Assembly (NCBI GenBank): GCA_018702955.1
Contig: JABJEK010000143.1
Location: 1 to 40,381, forward strand
Reading direction: 5' to 3'
DNA length: 40,381 nt
Origin: Rhodospirillaceae bacterium
GTDB taxonomy: Bacteria; Pseudomonadota; Alphaproteobacteria; UBA6615
Shown: piece after piece, positions 24,723-35,553 of the stretch
How positions within the stretch are numbered: position 1 is the first letter of the stretch
How the letters are laid out: the number at the start of each line of letters is the position of its first letter
Made by a program: the position numbers and the translations under genes
Notes under the pieces: model-generated
Database searches by the model: none
Told to the model about the DNA's origin: nothing
What the model saw: the letters and a program-made list of their open reading frames with translations, nothing else

Positions 24723-25719
24723 CGAGTTCGATCTGATCCGACGTTATTTCGAGCCGCTCAGTAATGGCGAGCCCGGTGCACTTGGATTGCGTGATGACGC
24801 GGCGTGGTTGCGCCCGGACCCCGGTACAGAAATCATTGTTTCGGCTGATGCGATCGTGGCGGGCGTACATTTTCCAACGTCGACAATGCCCGGTGACGTG
24901 GCGCGTCGAGCCCTCCGGGTGAACCTGTCCGATATCGCCGCAAAAGGCGCCCAGGCGCGCTGCTACACGCTGACGCTGCAATTGCCGGATACGGTCGATG
25001 AAGAGTGGCTCGCGGCGTTTGCAGCCGGTCTTGCCGGGGATCACGAAACATATGGTGTATCCCTGCTCGGTGGCGATACGACGCGAACTTCCGGGCCGCT
25101 GTCATTAAGCATCAATATATTCGGGCAAATTGCTGAAAATAGTATGATTAAACGATCTTCGGCGGGTGCTGAAGATGATGTTTATGTCTCCGGAACCATC
25201 GGAGATGCGTGCCTTGGGCTTGGCTCGATCGTGGGAGGACTGGCGGTCGATGATGCGGCTGACCGGGCCTTTCTGGAAGGCCGCTTTTGGCGACCCGATC
25301 CTCGCGTTTCACTTGGCCCGGCATTGGTTGGTGTGGCCACTGCCTCGGCCGATGTTTCGGACGGGCTTGTTGCCGATCTGGGCCATATCTGCGCCGCTTC
25401 GGATGTTGTGGCCGAAATCCACCAGCACCTGGTTCCCATCTCGGATGCAGCCCGACGCTTGGTAACGGACAATCAACCATTGCGGACTAACCTGATGACC
25501 GGCGGTGACGACTACGAGATCGTTTTCACGGCCCCGGTTTCAGCGCGGGAAACGATTGTCTCCATCGCGTCGCAGATCGGTGTTTCAATTACCCGGATCG
25601 GGTGCACGATCCCGGTGACCTCCGGCGCGACGGCGGTAACCGTGCACGATGAGGCCGGAGATATTGTCGAGGTAGGCGTTGGCGGATACAGACACTTCGG
25701 GGAACACGTCGCGGGCTGA
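24706..25719 (+). CDS. thiL: thiamine-monophosphate kinase
   Basis: ThiL phosphorylates thiamine monophosphate to the active diphosphate. The protein belongs to the AIR-synthase fold. Visible segments are EFDLIRRYFEPL at the start, GLRDDAAWL (metal-binding aspartates), the ALRVNLSDIAAKGAQARCYTL block (about 68-87), LLGGDTTRTSGPLSLSI and SDVSDGLVADLGH-type ASADVSDGLVADL near 219-230. GGDDYEIVF near the C-terminus is intact. Length 337 is normal. The start lies within nusB, and the end overlaps the first FliL-like gene by about 41 bp if that gene uses its TTG start. Confidence 0.95.
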   Translation: MARGIDEFDLIRRYFEPLSNGEPGALGLRDDAAWLRPDPGTEIIVSADAIVAGVHFPTSTMPGDVARRALRVNLSDIAAKGAQARCYTLTLQLPDTVDEEWLAAFAAGLAGDHETYGVSLLGGDTTRTSGPLSLSINIFGQIAENSMIKRSSAGAEDDVYVSGTIGDACLGLGSIVGGLAVDDAADRAFLEGRFWRPDPRVSLGPALVGVATASADVSDGLVADLGHICAASDVVAEIHQHLVPISDAARRLVTDNQPLRTNLMTGGDDYEIVFTAPVSARETIVSIASQIGVSITRIGCTIPVTSGATAVTVHDEAGDIVEVGVGGYRHFGEHVAG

Positions 25720-26245
25720 GAGCGAGGCCGCGATCCGTGCCATGCGTGCGGGCGGCGGCAACGAAGAGCCGACAAAGCCCAAAAAGGGAAAAAAGAAACT
25801 GGTCCTGGTTATGCTGCTGGTCGTTTTGCTTGGCGGCGGCGGGGCGGCGTACAAGCTGGTTCTGGCCAAGGAACCCTCGGAACATGCCGCGGTGCCGGTA
25901 CCCGAACACGAGGAAACCGTCCCGGATGAGCTCTACTACATCGATCTCGATCCGTTGTTCATCCCGTTCCAGACCGAAAAGGGTGCGCGCCACAAGATTG
26001 TGGTGATGCTTTCACTTGAGGTCGGGCGGAAACGCCAGGAAGACAAGCTTGTGCGTTCTTTGATGCCGCGTTTGCGCGAAGCCTATGTGCGCTCCCTGAC
26101 GTCGCGGCCATTCCCGGGAACCGGAGATGGTTCGATCGAAACGGTCTATCTGAAAAACAGGATCCGGTCGGAAAACATCCGGGTGCTGGGCATCGGTGTC
26201 GTCAATGACGTCCTGGTGCGCGATATCCGCGTATTGCCCGGCTGA
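25679..26245 (+). CDS. FliL-like single-pass membrane protein (first of two)
   Basis: A lysine-rich cytoplasmic segment (KPKKGKKK) precedes one membrane helix at about residues 41-60. A periplasmic domain follows at about 80-188, with YYIDLDPLFIPFQTEKG and a strand-helix pattern like the FliL/stomatin-type domain. FliL sits around the flagellar stator and modulates motor output, but no fli structural gene is nearby, so this is called FliL-like only. Start choice is uncertain. TTG at 25679 has GAGGT 7 bases upstream and overlaps thiL. An in-frame ATG at 25742 would shorten it by 21 residues without losing the helix. The second FliL-like gene begins 2 bp after its stop. Confidence 0.7.
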   Translation: MADTDTSGNTSRAESEAAIRAMRAGGGNEEPTKPKKGKKKLVLVMLLVVLLGGGGAAYKLVLAKEPSEHAAVPVPEHEETVPDELYYIDLDPLFIPFQTEKGARHKIVVMLSLEVGRKRQEDKLVRSLMPRLREAYVRSLTSRPFPGTGDGSIETVYLKNRIRSENIRVLGIGVVNDVLVRDIRVLPG

Positions 26246-26247
26246 CC

Positions 26248-26700
26248 ATGAAGAAGATTCTCATCATCGTCGTGGTTCTCGTGCTCGGGGCCGGCGGCGC
26301 GTTCTTTTTTCTCGGCAAAAAGGCGCCCGAACAGGCAGTTGTGAAGCCGAAGGTTGAGAAACTGGTGGTTCAAGAGCATCACTATGTGCGCCTCGATACC
26401 ATTACCGTCACCCTGTTCCAGGATGACCAAGTGGCGGGCCTGTACACGGCAGCGCTGACGCTCGAGATTGCCGAGGCAGAGCAGCGTTCCCTGGTATCAG
26501 CCGCGAGTTCACGGTTACGCGACGCGCTGATCCGGGATCTTCACGGGCTTGTGGAGCGCCGCAAGGGCATTGAAATCTCTCTGGACGTCGTGAAGCGCCG
26601 GATGCGCAGCACCGCGATACGCGAATTGGGGACCGACGTCGTGGTCGATATGTTCGTCGAAAACGTCCTCCGCAAGGACCTGGAGTTGAAGGACGGCTGA
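26248..26700 (+). CDS. FliL-like single-pass membrane protein (second of two)
   Basis: 150 residues: one N-terminal membrane helix (about 3-22, with GAGGAFFFLG) and a periplasmic domain of about 115 residues. Its HHYVRLDTITVTLFQDDQVAGLYTA-type opening resembles FliL, and helix/strand segments continue to the end (DMFVENVLRK). It differs strongly from the preceding protein in sequence but shares its layout, suggesting an old duplication or a heteromeric pair. The 2-bp gap indicates joint translation. No catalytic motif is visible. Confidence 0.7.
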   Translation: MKKILIIVVVLVLGAGGAFFFLGKKAPEQAVVKPKVEKLVVQEHHYVRLDTITVTLFQDDQVAGLYTAALTLEIAEAEQRSLVSAASSRLRDALIRDLHGLVERRKGIEISLDVVKRRMRSTAIRELGTDVVVDMFVENVLRKDLELKDG

Positions 26701-26762
26701 CGCAGGGCTGCTATTCACAGCAATGACTTGTGTTTTCAAAGGGCATGCAGGATGTTCGCGCC

Positions 26763-27956
26763 ATGATGCTCAAACGCAGTTCCCGTAACGTCGCAATTCT
26801 CTCAATGTGTCAGGCCTTCGGCCAGACGCAGATGATCCTCATCTTTTCCGTTTCATCCATCATTGGCGCGACCATCGCGCCGAATGCCGGCTGGGCGACG
26901 GTGCCGATCACATTCCAGTTTATCGCCATGACCATGTCCACGGTCCCGGCTGCACTGTTGATGAAGAAGATCGGCCGGGCCAATGGCTTCATCGCCTTTC
27001 TGCTCGTAGGTTCGACCGGGGCGGCGTTGATGATCTATGCGCTCTTCGATCAAAGTTTCCCGCTGTTCTGCCTGGGGTCGGCGCTGTTCGGCAGTTCTGC
27101 CGGTGCGAACCAGCAATTCCGGTTTGCTGCCGTTGATGCGGCGGATGAACAATTCAAATCCCGCGCGGTCAGTCTGGTGCTCGCGGGCGGCGTGTTTGCC
27201 GGGCTGGTGGGGCCCACTCTGTCCTCCGTCGGCTACGACATCATTCAGCCGATTCTCTATGGCGGCGTGTTTGCCATTATCCTGATCCTGCAGGCGCTGA
27301 TGATCGTGCTGCTGTTCGTCACCGACATTCCGCCGCCGACCGAGCAGGAACGCAGCGGTCCCTCACGTCCAATGCGCGAGATCGCATCCCAGCCGGCCTT
27401 CATCGTGGCCGTGATGAGCGCGATGATCGGTTATGGCGTGATGAATTTCGTGATGTTGTCGACGCCGATCTTCATGCATCTCCACCCCACCCATCCGTAC
27501 GGGCAGCTCGATATCAACAATGTCATCATGTGGCACGTGCTGGGCATGTTCGCGCCGGGGTTCTTCACCGGCTGGCTGATCAAGAAATATGGTGACCTGA
27601 ACATCATCCTCTGGGGCGCAGTCATCTCGGTGGTTTGTCTTGCCGTTAATTTCAGCGGTGATTCGCTGGTTCACCTGCGCGTTGGCATGGCGCTGGTCGG
27701 GCTCGGCTGGAACTTCATGTTCACCGCCGGGACGACCTTGCTGCTCAGCACATACACGCCGGCAGAAAAGGCGAAGGTGCAGGGTATCAACGACCTGTTC
27801 GTGTTCGGCACCGTCGCTGTGTGTTCACTGGCGGCCGGCGTGGTCTACCAGACCCTTGGTTTCTTCGCCGTGAACCTGGCATCGGCGCCGCTTCTGGTCT
27901 TGGTCGTCATTGCGGTATTCTGGTTGCGGGGACACCGCAGGTCGGTCGCCGCCTGA
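26763..27956 (+). CDS. MFS transporter
   Basis: A 397-residue membrane protein with about twelve hydrophobic segments in two halves, characteristic of the major facilitator superfamily. A central charged loop (TDIPPPTEQERSGPSRP) lies near residues 192-208. The loop 2-3 region reads LLMKKIGRANGF, a variant of the family motif G-x-x-x-D-R-x-G-R. The second half includes WHVLGMFAPGFFTGWLIKKYGDLN. The substrate cannot be told. I start at ATG 26763 because AGGA lies 10 bases upstream. GTG 26730 and ATG 26745 are in frame, but the latter abuts its purine run. It follows the FliL-like pair and ends before a terminator. Confidence 0.88.
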   Translation: MMLKRSSRNVAILSMCQAFGQTQMILIFSVSSIIGATIAPNAGWATVPITFQFIAMTMSTVPAALLMKKIGRANGFIAFLLVGSTGAALMIYALFDQSFPLFCLGSALFGSSAGANQQFRFAAVDAADEQFKSRAVSLVLAGGVFAGLVGPTLSSVGYDIIQPILYGGVFAIILILQALMIVLLFVTDIPPPTEQERSGPSRPMREIASQPAFIVAVMSAMIGYGVMNFVMLSTPIFMHLHPTHPYGQLDINNVIMWHVLGMFAPGFFTGWLIKKYGDLNIILWGAVISVVCLAVNFSGDSLVHLRVGMALVGLGWNFMFTAGTTLLLSTYTPAEKAKVQGINDLFVFGTVAVCSLAAGVVYQTLGFFAVNLASAPLLVLVVIAVFWLRGHRRSVAA

Positions 27957-27992
27957 TCGGCGGGGCGAATGTCAGATTCTTAGTCTTTTGTC

Positions 27993-28017
27993 GCGGTTGC
28001 CATGCAGCCGCCTTTTT
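27993..28017 (+). terminator. rho-independent terminator after the MFS gene
   Basis: An 8-bp stem with one G-T pair (GCGGTTGC with GCAGCCGC, 27993-28000 and 28004-28011) and a 3-base loop is followed by C and five T. It lies 37 bp after the MFS stop and separates that unit from hppA. Confidence 0.7.
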
Positions 28018-28125
28018 GGCATGTTCCCGCCGCTTTTACGGGCCCGGGTGATTCGGCTCCGCATTGCGGCATTCACCGTCTTCGCCCACGTGGCCCAATA
28101 ACTTAGAAACCAAAGGATATTCACA

Positions 28126-30249
<2,124 letters not shown>

Positions 30250-30267
30250 GCGCAGATATCTTCGACG

Positions 30268-30302
30268 AAAAACCCCCGGGGCTCAGGCCTCGGGGGTTTT
30301 TT
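30268..30302. terminator. rho-independent terminator of hppA, bidirectional
   Basis: A 10-bp GC-rich stem with one G-T pair (CCCCCGGGGC with GCCTCGGGGG, 30273-30282 and 30287-30296) has a TCAG loop. It is preceded by five A and followed by six T. It ends hppA and, on the minus strand, can end bamE. Confidence 0.9.
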
Positions 30303-30339
30303 ATTAATCTACGTGGGGTTGGCGCGGCGGAGAAGGCCG

Positions 30340-30792
30340 TTACTGGCTGGGGTTGCCGCCACCACCGCCGAAGCGACCGACATTGCCGAACAATTGCTGG
30401 ATCAACGACAATTCGTTGCCGGCGGTCGGCGTCACCCGGCTGACCAGCTCGACTTCGCGGCGGTCATTCTCGGTGTAGGTGAAGACGTCTTCCACGATCT
30501 CGCGATCGTCGAAGACGATGGCGATGATTTTTCGCTCGAGAAGCTCGGGTTCGAAGAACGCGACGGTTTCCGTTCGCTCGGACATGTAGTACCAGATGTT
30601 GGTGCGAAAGACGCCTTCGGTTGATGGGCTTCCCAACGCCTGCTGGACGTCGCGGCGGCTGGTCTGGCCCGGCTCGATTGAGGCAAGCGCGTCGGGGTCC
30701 GGCTCCTGGCCACGCACATTAATGATGGGCGCGCAGGCGCTTAGCGCCGCGAGCAAGACAAGGATACGACCGTGTCGGACAAACAATTTCAT
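30340..30792 (-). CDS. bamE: outer-membrane assembly lipoprotein BamE (SmpA/OmlA)
   Basis: BamE is a lipoprotein of the BAM complex that inserts beta-barrels in the outer membrane. The signal peptide ends in the lipobox LSAC with the lipidated cysteine C20. The domain runs from about 33 to 115: IEPGQTSRRDVQQALGSPS, then NIWYYMSERTE. The remaining tail is low-complexity, ending in Gly/Asn/Pro. Its 150 residues fit alphaproteobacterial BamE. It is divergent from the cytochrome bc1 chaperone gene, an arrangement I know as conserved in this class, and ends at the hppA terminator. Confidence 0.93.
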   Translation of the reverse strand: MKLFVRHGRILVLLAALSACAPIINVRGQEPDPDALASIEPGQTSRRDVQQALGSPSTEGVFRTNIWYYMSERTETVAFFEPELLERKIIAIVFDDREIVEDVFTYTENDRREVELVSRVTPTAGNELSLIQQLFGNVGRFGGGGGNPSQ

Positions 30793-30910
30793 CGGGCAGA
30801 CAGTTCCGCAGTTCGCGTTGTTGTGGATCAGATCGGGCAGGACGATGGCACTCGCCGTTTCGCCCTGTCAACCGGTCCGGTCAATCGCAAAATTCGATGC
30901 GCAAACTGAC

Positions 30911-31477
30911 ATGATGAACTGGATTCGAGAACGTAAACAGCGACGGGAATTGGCCGCGCGTTTGCTTGAGGTCGTGATCGACCAGGCGCGCCGTCCGGCT
31001 TTCTATGCGGCCTATGGTGTTCCCGATACCATGCTCGGCCGATACGAGATGGTTTGCCTGCATGCGTATCTGCTACTCCGGCGCCTCAAACGGGCCGGCG
31101 GGCAGGGGCCGCGTATCGCACAAACGCTGCACGATCAGATATTCGATGATTTCGACGTCGCATTGCGCGAAGCGGGGCTCGGCGACATGGGTATTGGCAA
31201 GCGGATGAAGAAGCTCGCGCGCAATCTGCATGGACGGATATCAGCCTATGAGCGCGGACTGGCCGCCGGCGACGAAGAAATGGCCGCGGCCCTGCGCCGC
31301 AACCTCTACGCAAGCACCGAACCCTCGGACGCCGAAGTGGCGGCAATGATCGCGTATGTGCGCCATGCCCGGGACGAGGTCGACGCGTGTGCACCCGACG
31401 CGCTGTGGGAGGCGCGTCCGGTGTTTCCCGAGCCGGCGTCCGGTTCCGGCATTGTGCCCCGGGAAGGTGCCGCATGA
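30911..31477 (+). CDS. ubiquinol-cytochrome c chaperone family protein (CBP3-like)
   Basis: This is the bacterial relative of mitochondrial Cbp3, which assists cytochrome b folding for the bc1 complex. The 188 residues are almost entirely helical. The domain (about 20-165) has FYAAYGVPDTMLGRYEMVCLHAYLLLRRL and FDDFDVALREAGLGDMGIGKRMKKLA, typical of the family. I start at ATG 30911 (a second ATG follows at 30914); earlier in-frame codons lie in a region without family similarity. No strong ribosome site is visible. It overlaps the DUF177 gene by ATGA. Confidence 0.92.
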   Translation: MMNWIRERKQRRELAARLLEVVIDQARRPAFYAAYGVPDTMLGRYEMVCLHAYLLLRRLKRAGGQGPRIAQTLHDQIFDDFDVALREAGLGDMGIGKRMKKLARNLHGRISAYERGLAAGDEEMAAALRRNLYASTEPSDAEVAAMIAYVRHARDEVDACAPDALWEARPVFPEPASGSGIVPREGAA

Positions 31478-31989
31478 GTGAGACTGACGCGTCTGAACTG
31501 TTGCGATGCCTCTCGATCGCAGAATTGTCACCGGCCGAACGCCAGGTTGAAAAAATCCACGTGGACGCGGTCGAATGTGCCGCTATTGCCGAACGTCTCG
31601 ATATCCTGTCGGTCGAAAACATGTCGGTGGAGGTGGAACTGTTTCGCGATCTCACCGGCGACGTGAACATGGTCGGCCGGATCGTGGCCGACATTACCCA
31701 AGCCTGCGTGGTCACTCTGGAGCCCGTCGCACAACACATTGATACGCCTCTTTACCAGCGGTTTTCCGCGCGTGCCGAGGAGGAAGAGGGCGAGGACGAG
31801 GATCCCGTGGAGCCCATTGCGGACGACGAGATCGAGGTCGGCGAAGTGATTGTGCAGAACCTGTCTTTGGCGCTGGATCCCTATCCCCGCGCGCCGGAAG
31901 CAGAGTTCGAAGAGGTCGATGACGAGGCCGGAAAACCCACCGGACCTTTCGCCGCTCTGGCCGCGTTGCGCGATGGTGGGGAAAAATAA
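31474..31989 (+). CDS. yceD: DUF177/YceD family protein
   Basis: The YceD family is linked to 23S rRNA accumulation and almost always precedes rpmF. The 171-residue protein has the N-terminal beta-rich half (about 1-80, VEVELFRDLTGDVNMVGRIVADI, then QACVVTLEPV). An acidic region around 103-118 is rich in Glu and Asp, and the conserved C-terminal segment has EVGEVIVQNLSLALDPYPRAP. The ATG at 31474 overlaps the stop of the bc1 chaperone gene, so the two are coupled. rpmF follows after 127 bp. Confidence 0.92.
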   Translation: MSETDASELLRCLSIAELSPAERQVEKIHVDAVECAAIAERLDILSVENMSVEVELFRDLTGDVNMVGRIVADITQACVVTLEPVAQHIDTPLYQRFSARAEEEEGEDEDPVEPIADDEIEVGEVIVQNLSLALDPYPRAPEAEFEEVDDEAGKPTGPFAALAALRDGGEK

Positions 31990-32116
31990 ATCGTATTCAC
32001 CAATGTTTTCGCTCAGAAAACTTGCGATTCGCTTGCCCAGCGGTGCATTTTTGGATAATTAGCAGCGTCCTCCCGGCATGCTCAGATAATTCATACTTCC
32101 CGCGAAAGGGAATCAG

Positions 32117-32302
32117 ATGGCTGTACCCAAGAAAAAAATCTCGAAATCACGGCGCGGTATGCGCCGCTCGCACGACTCATTGAAGCAGCAGGCCTACGTC
32201 GAAGATGAGACGACGGGTGAGTTCCATCGCCCCCATCATGTCGACATGAAGACCGGCTACTACAAAGGCCGCCAGGTCATCGAGGTCAAGGAGAAGATCT
32301 AG
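32117..32302 (+). CDS. rpmF: 50S ribosomal protein L32
   Basis: L32 is a small basic protein of the large ribosomal subunit. [20 protein letters not shown] is the family signature start. This 61-residue copy lacks the four zinc cysteines seen in some L32 proteins, as usual for alphaproteobacteria. AAAGGGAATCAG precedes the ATG at 32117. A possible promoter lies in the 127-bp gap before it (TTGCCC and GATAAT, spacing 15, suboptimal). plsX follows after 42 bp. Confidence 0.96.
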   Translation: MAVPKKKISKSRRGMRRSHDSLKQQAYVEDETTGEFHRPHHVDMKTGYYKGRQVIEVKEKI

Positions 32303-32344
32303 AGGCCAACCCCGGACTCCGCGTCCGGCTGGAGAGCGGACCCG

Positions 32345-33394
32345 TTGAGCGATCAGATCACCATCGCCCTGGACGCCATGGGCGGCGACGACGCGCCGCA
32401 CATCGTTGTTGCAGGCGCCAATATTGCCAGGCGGCGGCATCCCGATGCCCGCTTCGTGCTGTTCGGCGATGAGGAGGATCTCGCCGCGCGGGTTGCGAAA
32501 CAGCGTGGCCTCAAGGATTTCGTTGAAATACGTCACGCCCCCGAAGGGGTCGCAGCGGACGCCAAGCCGTCGCAGGTCGTGCGCAGCGGTCGCGAGACCT
32601 CGATGTGGCGCGCGATCGAGGCCGTCAAGCAGGGCGAGGCCGCCGGCGTTGTGTCCGCGGGAAACACCGGTGCACTTCTGGCCATGGCGATGTTTGTGCT
32701 GAAGCGTCTCGAGGGGATTGACCGCCCGGCGATCGCATCCTTCTTTCCGACCCTGCGGGGCGAAACCGTGATGCTGGACCTGGGTGCGAACATTCGCTGC
32801 AGCGAACGCAACCTTGTCGAGTTTGCGATCATGGGGGAAGTCTTTGCGCGCACCATTCTCGGCATTGAGAATCCGACGGTTGGCCTGCTGAATGTCGGCG
32901 AAGAGGAAACCAAGGGCAATGATTCCCTCAAGATCGCCGCGGAATTGCTGCGCGAACTCGATCTGCCCGGTGAGTTCGTCGGCTTCGTCGAGGGCGACGA
33001 TATCCCGGCCGGTGCCGTTGATGTGGTGGTGACGGATGGGTTCACCGGCAATGTTGCGCTCAAAACCGCCGAAGGTACGGCCAAGCTCATCAATGCCTTC
33101 GTGCGCGAGACCTTTCGTAATTCGTTCTGGGCCAAGATCGGCTATATTTTTGCCAAGCGTTCATTCGACAAGCTGCGTAACCGCAGCGACCCCCGCCGAT
33201 ATAACGGGGCCATGTTCCTTGGGCTCGACGGTGTCTGCGTCAAAAGTCATGGCGGCACGGATGCCGTCGGTTTTGCAACCGCCATCGGAGTAGCGATCGA
33301 CATGGTGAAGTATGGCGGCAACGCCTCTTTGAAGACGACGGTGGAGCGCCTGGAGATGGAATCCTTGCGTACGCAGGCGACGGCGTCCTTGTGA
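32345..33394 (+). CDS. plsX: phosphate acyltransferase PlsX
   Basis: PlsX converts acyl-ACP to acyl-phosphate, the donor for PlsY in phospholipid synthesis. Family motifs are [12 protein letters not shown] at residues 8-19, [17 protein letters not shown] (about 101-117) and [17 protein letters not shown] near 142-158. Length 349 is typical. The start is a TTG at 32345 with GGAG about 11 bases upstream. No other start would preserve the conserved opening. Its stop overlaps the fabH start region (GTGATG). Confidence 0.96.
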   Translation: MSDQITIALDAMGGDDAPHIVVAGANIARRRHPDARFVLFGDEEDLAARVAKQRGLKDFVEIRHAPEGVAADAKPSQVVRSGRETSMWRAIEAVKQGEAAGVVSAGNTGALLAMAMFVLKRLEGIDRPAIASFFPTLRGETVMLDLGANIRCSERNLVEFAIMGEVFARTILGIENPTVGLLNVGEEETKGNDSLKIAAELLRELDLPGEFVGFVEGDDIPAGAVDVVVTDGFTGNVALKTAEGTAKLINAFVRETFRNSFWAKIGYIFAKRSFDKLRNRSDPRRYNGAMFLGLDGVCVKSHGGTDAVGFATAIGVAIDMVKYGGNASLKTTVERLEMESLRTQATASL

Positions 33395-34371
33395 TGGTGC
33401 GGCGATCGATTGTAGCCGGCATCGGCGCTTACTTGCCGGACCGTGTGGTGACAAACGCCGAACTCGCCGAGCGTATTGATACGTCGGATGAGTGGATCCA
33501 GGAACGCAGCGGGATTCAGCAACGCCACATCGTCGCGGATGGCGAGATGACGTCGGACCTTGCAACGGCGGCGGCGCAGCGTGCGCTTGCGGCAGCAGGC
33601 CTGGAACCTGACGATATCGGTATCATCGTTGTCGCGACCTCCACGCCCGACGAAACCTTCCCGGCTACCGCAACGGTGGTCCAGTCGAAACTCGGCTGTG
33701 CCAATGGCAGCATGGGGTTCGATGTTCAGGCGGTCTGTTCGGGCTTTGTGTTCGCCCTGGCGACGGCCGACAATTTCATCAAGGTGGGGCAGGCCGATAC
33801 CGCCCTGGTCATCGGTGCCGAGACATTCTCGAAGATCCTCGACTGGGAAGACCGCTCGACTTGTGTGCTGTTTGGTGACGGCGCGGGCGCCGTGGTGCTG
33901 AAAGCCGGCGAGGGCGACGGATCGAACGCGGACCGGGGTATTCTCTCAACGCATCTGCATTCCGATGGTCGGCTGCATGATTTGCTCTATGTGGACGGCG
34001 GACCGTCATCCACGGGCCAGGTCGGTCATTTACGTATGGAAGGCCGTGAAGTTTTCAAGCATGCGGTCACGAAGATGTCGGCCGTGACCATCGAGGCGCT
34101 GGAGGCAACGGGCCTCAAGGCGGACGAAATCGACTGGTTCGTGCCCCATCAGGCCAATCGACGGATTATCGACGGCACGGCGCGCAAGCTGGGCATTACC
34201 GGGGAACGTGTCGTGGTGACGATCGATCAGCACGCCAACACGTCGGCGGCATCGATCCCGCTCGCGTTGTCCGTCGCGGTTGAGGACAAACGCATTCAGG
34301 AAGGCAATCTGGTTCTTCTGGAAGCCATGGGCGGCGGGCTGACCTGGGGTTCGGGAATTGTCCGCTGGTAG
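33394..34371 (+). CDS. fabH: beta-ketoacyl-ACP synthase III
   Basis: FabH starts fatty acid synthesis by condensing acetyl-CoA with malonyl-ACP. The catalytic triad is intact: C115 in QAVCSGF, H252 in PHQANRRI and N282 in HANTSAAS. Length 325 is standard. The start could be GTG 33391, overlapping the plsX stop, or ATG 33394; I use the ATG. It is followed by 121 bp before ihfA, where a promoter can be drawn. Confidence 0.97.
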   Translation: MVRRSIVAGIGAYLPDRVVTNAELAERIDTSDEWIQERSGIQQRHIVADGEMTSDLATAAAQRALAAAGLEPDDIGIIVVATSTPDETFPATATVVQSKLGCANGSMGFDVQAVCSGFVFALATADNFIKVGQADTALVIGAETFSKILDWEDRSTCVLFGDGAGAVVLKAGEGDGSNADRGILSTHLHSDGRLHDLLYVDGGPSSTGQVGHLRMEGREVFKHAVTKMSAVTIEALEATGLKADEIDWFVPHQANRRIIDGTARKLGITGERVVVTIDQHANTSAASIPLALSVAVEDKRIQEGNLVLLEAMGGGLTWGSGIVRW

Positions 34372-34430
34372 CGGCATCGAGGACCGAGAATCAATTTTTT
34401 AGATTAACCAATCAGAACAATCCTTTGATA

Positions 34431-34459
34431 TTGACGCATTTCTGCTGTCGCGGTACCGT
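34431..34459 (+). promoter_or_regulatory. possible ihfA promoter
   Basis: TTGACG (34431-34436), 17 bases, then TACCGT (34454-34459). The -35 is good but the -10 is poor. It follows an AT-rich stretch after fabH and would start transcription about 25-30 bp before the ihfA start codon. Confidence 0.35.
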
Positions 34460-34492
34460 CGGCCAAACCAAAAATGGGTGGGAGAGCAGGCG

Positions 34493-34861
34493 GTGAACGA
34501 CACGATTACACGCGCGCAGTTGACGGAGGCCGTCTACCAGGAAGTGGGGCTGTCGCGGAACGAATCTGCGGACCTCGTGGAATCGGTGCTGGCCGAAATG
34601 TCGGACGCGCTGATCCGTGGCGAGATGGTCAAGCTCTCGTCCTTTGGCAGTTTCCAGGTCCGTCAGAAGGGCCAGCGGATGGGACGTAACCCGAAGACGG
34701 GTGAGGAAGTGCCGATCCTGCCGCGCCGGGTACTGGTGTTTCGACCCAGCCATGTTCTGAAAAAGCGGATCAACGATGATCCGGGGGCAGCCCCGGAAAC
34801 GATGTCCGCCCCGAGCTTCGCGTCAGGTGGCGCGATTCCGGAACCCGATACCTCTTACTAA
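34493..34861 (+). CDS. ihfA: integration host factor subunit alpha
   Basis: IHF alpha pairs with IHF beta to bend DNA in replication, transcription and recombination. The HU/IHF fold runs from about residue 4 to 95: [32 protein letters not shown], the DNA-inserting arm [12 protein letters not shown] with its proline, and [12 protein letters not shown] start at GTG 34493 because GGGAG lies 8 bases upstream. The 122-residue product extends about 20 residues past the usual end with a Pro/Ser/Ala-rich tail. merR follows after 9 bp. Confidence 0.95.
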   Translation: MNDTITRAQLTEAVYQEVGLSRNESADLVESVLAEMSDALIRGEMVKLSSFGSFQVRQKGQRMGRNPKTGEEVPILPRRVLVFRPSHVLKKRINDDPGAAPETMSAPSFASGGAIPEPDTSY

Positions 34862-34870
34862 GCTGGACGG

Positions 34871-35320
34871 ATGACCGATACGGGAAATCTGTCAGCGCGC
34901 CGCGGCGGCAAGTCCGCAGCGGCATTCCGTACCATCAGCGAAGTCGCGACCGACCTTGATGTGCCGCAGCATGTCCTGCGGTTCTGGGAAACGAAATTTA
35001 CCCAGGTCAGGCCGATGAAACGCGGTGGTGGCCGACGTTACTATCGCCCCGAAGATGTCGACTTGCTGCGCTCTATCCGCGCGCTCCTCTACGACGACGG
35101 CTACACGATCAAGGGCGTGCAGAAACTGCTGAGGGAAGGTGGCCTGAAGCCGGTCGCGGCCGACGCGTCGCCGGCGCCCGCCGCCCCGTCATCCGTCGCA
35201 CCCGCCGCCACGGCGCAAGCACCTGCCGGGGCTGGAATCTCCACCGGCCAGCGCGCGGAATTGAAAGCGATTCTCGGTGAACTCGAGGCCGTTCGAAAAC
35301 TTCTCGATTCAGCACGCTAG
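34871..35320 (+). CDS. MerR-family transcriptional regulator
   Basis: An N-terminal winged helix (about 19-90) has the MerR pattern [23 protein letters not shown] with [37 protein letters not shown] Pro/Ala-rich linker (about 95-122) is followed by a short C-terminal helix, [23 protein letters not shown], for dimerisation. No metal or drug-binding cysteines are present, so its effector is unknown. The position directly after ihfA is conserved in alphaproteobacteria, suggesting a housekeeping role. tRNA-Pro follows 48 bp later with its own promoter. Confidence 0.9.
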   Translation: MTDTGNLSARRGGKSAAAFRTISEVATDLDVPQHVLRFWETKFTQVRPMKRGGGRRYYRPEDVDLLRSIRALLYDDGYTIKGVQKLLREGGLKPVAADASPAPAAPSSVAPAATAQAPAGAGISTGQRAELKAILGELEAVRKLLDSAR

Positions 35321-35326
35321 ACGGGC

Positions 35327-35355
35327 TTCAATCCCGAAACGTAAGTCTCTATAGT
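35327..35355 (+). promoter_or_regulatory. predicted promoter of tRNA-Pro
   Basis: TTCAAT (35327-35332), 17 bases, then TATAGT (35350-35355), a five-of-six match to the -10 consensus. Transcription would begin about 7 bases before the mature tRNA at 35369. Confidence 0.5.
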
Positions 35356-35368
35356 CCCGCCGATCGGT

Positions 35369-35445
35369 CGGGACGTAGCGCAGTCTGGTAGCGCATCACA
35401 CTGGGGGTGTGGGGGTCGCAGGTTCGAATCCTGCCGTCCCGACCA
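35369..35445 (+). tRNA. tRNA-Pro, anticodon GGG
   Basis: A 77-base cloverleaf with encoded CCA. The acceptor stem is CGGGACG paired with CGTCCCG, the T arm contains GGTTCGAATCC, and the D arm contains AGCGCAGTCTGGTAGCGC. The anticodon arm is TCACA / TGTGG with one G-T pair, and loop CTGGGGG gives anticodon GGG, reading CCC. No copy of its 3' end is visible elsewhere in the window, so there is no sign of an integrated element using it. Confidence 0.97.
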
Positions 35446-35553
35446 ATTTCACGCCATTATAGGTATTCCGCCGCGCTGGCTCTTTCGCCGCGACGGTTCA
35501 TTAACGTTTTTGTGCGACCTTTCCGTCATGTGCGAAATGCGGAAATCTGCGCG

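Noticed and set aside
35369..35445. tRNA-Pro as an attachment site of a genomic island
   Set aside because: No second copy of the tRNA 3' end, no integrase and no base-composition change are visible downstream within the window.
35407..35553. N-terminal extension of the 332-residue gene beginning inside tRNA-Pro
   Set aside because: Translating tRNA sequence gives a well-known artefact start; the ATG at 35554 begins the first plausible protein sequence.
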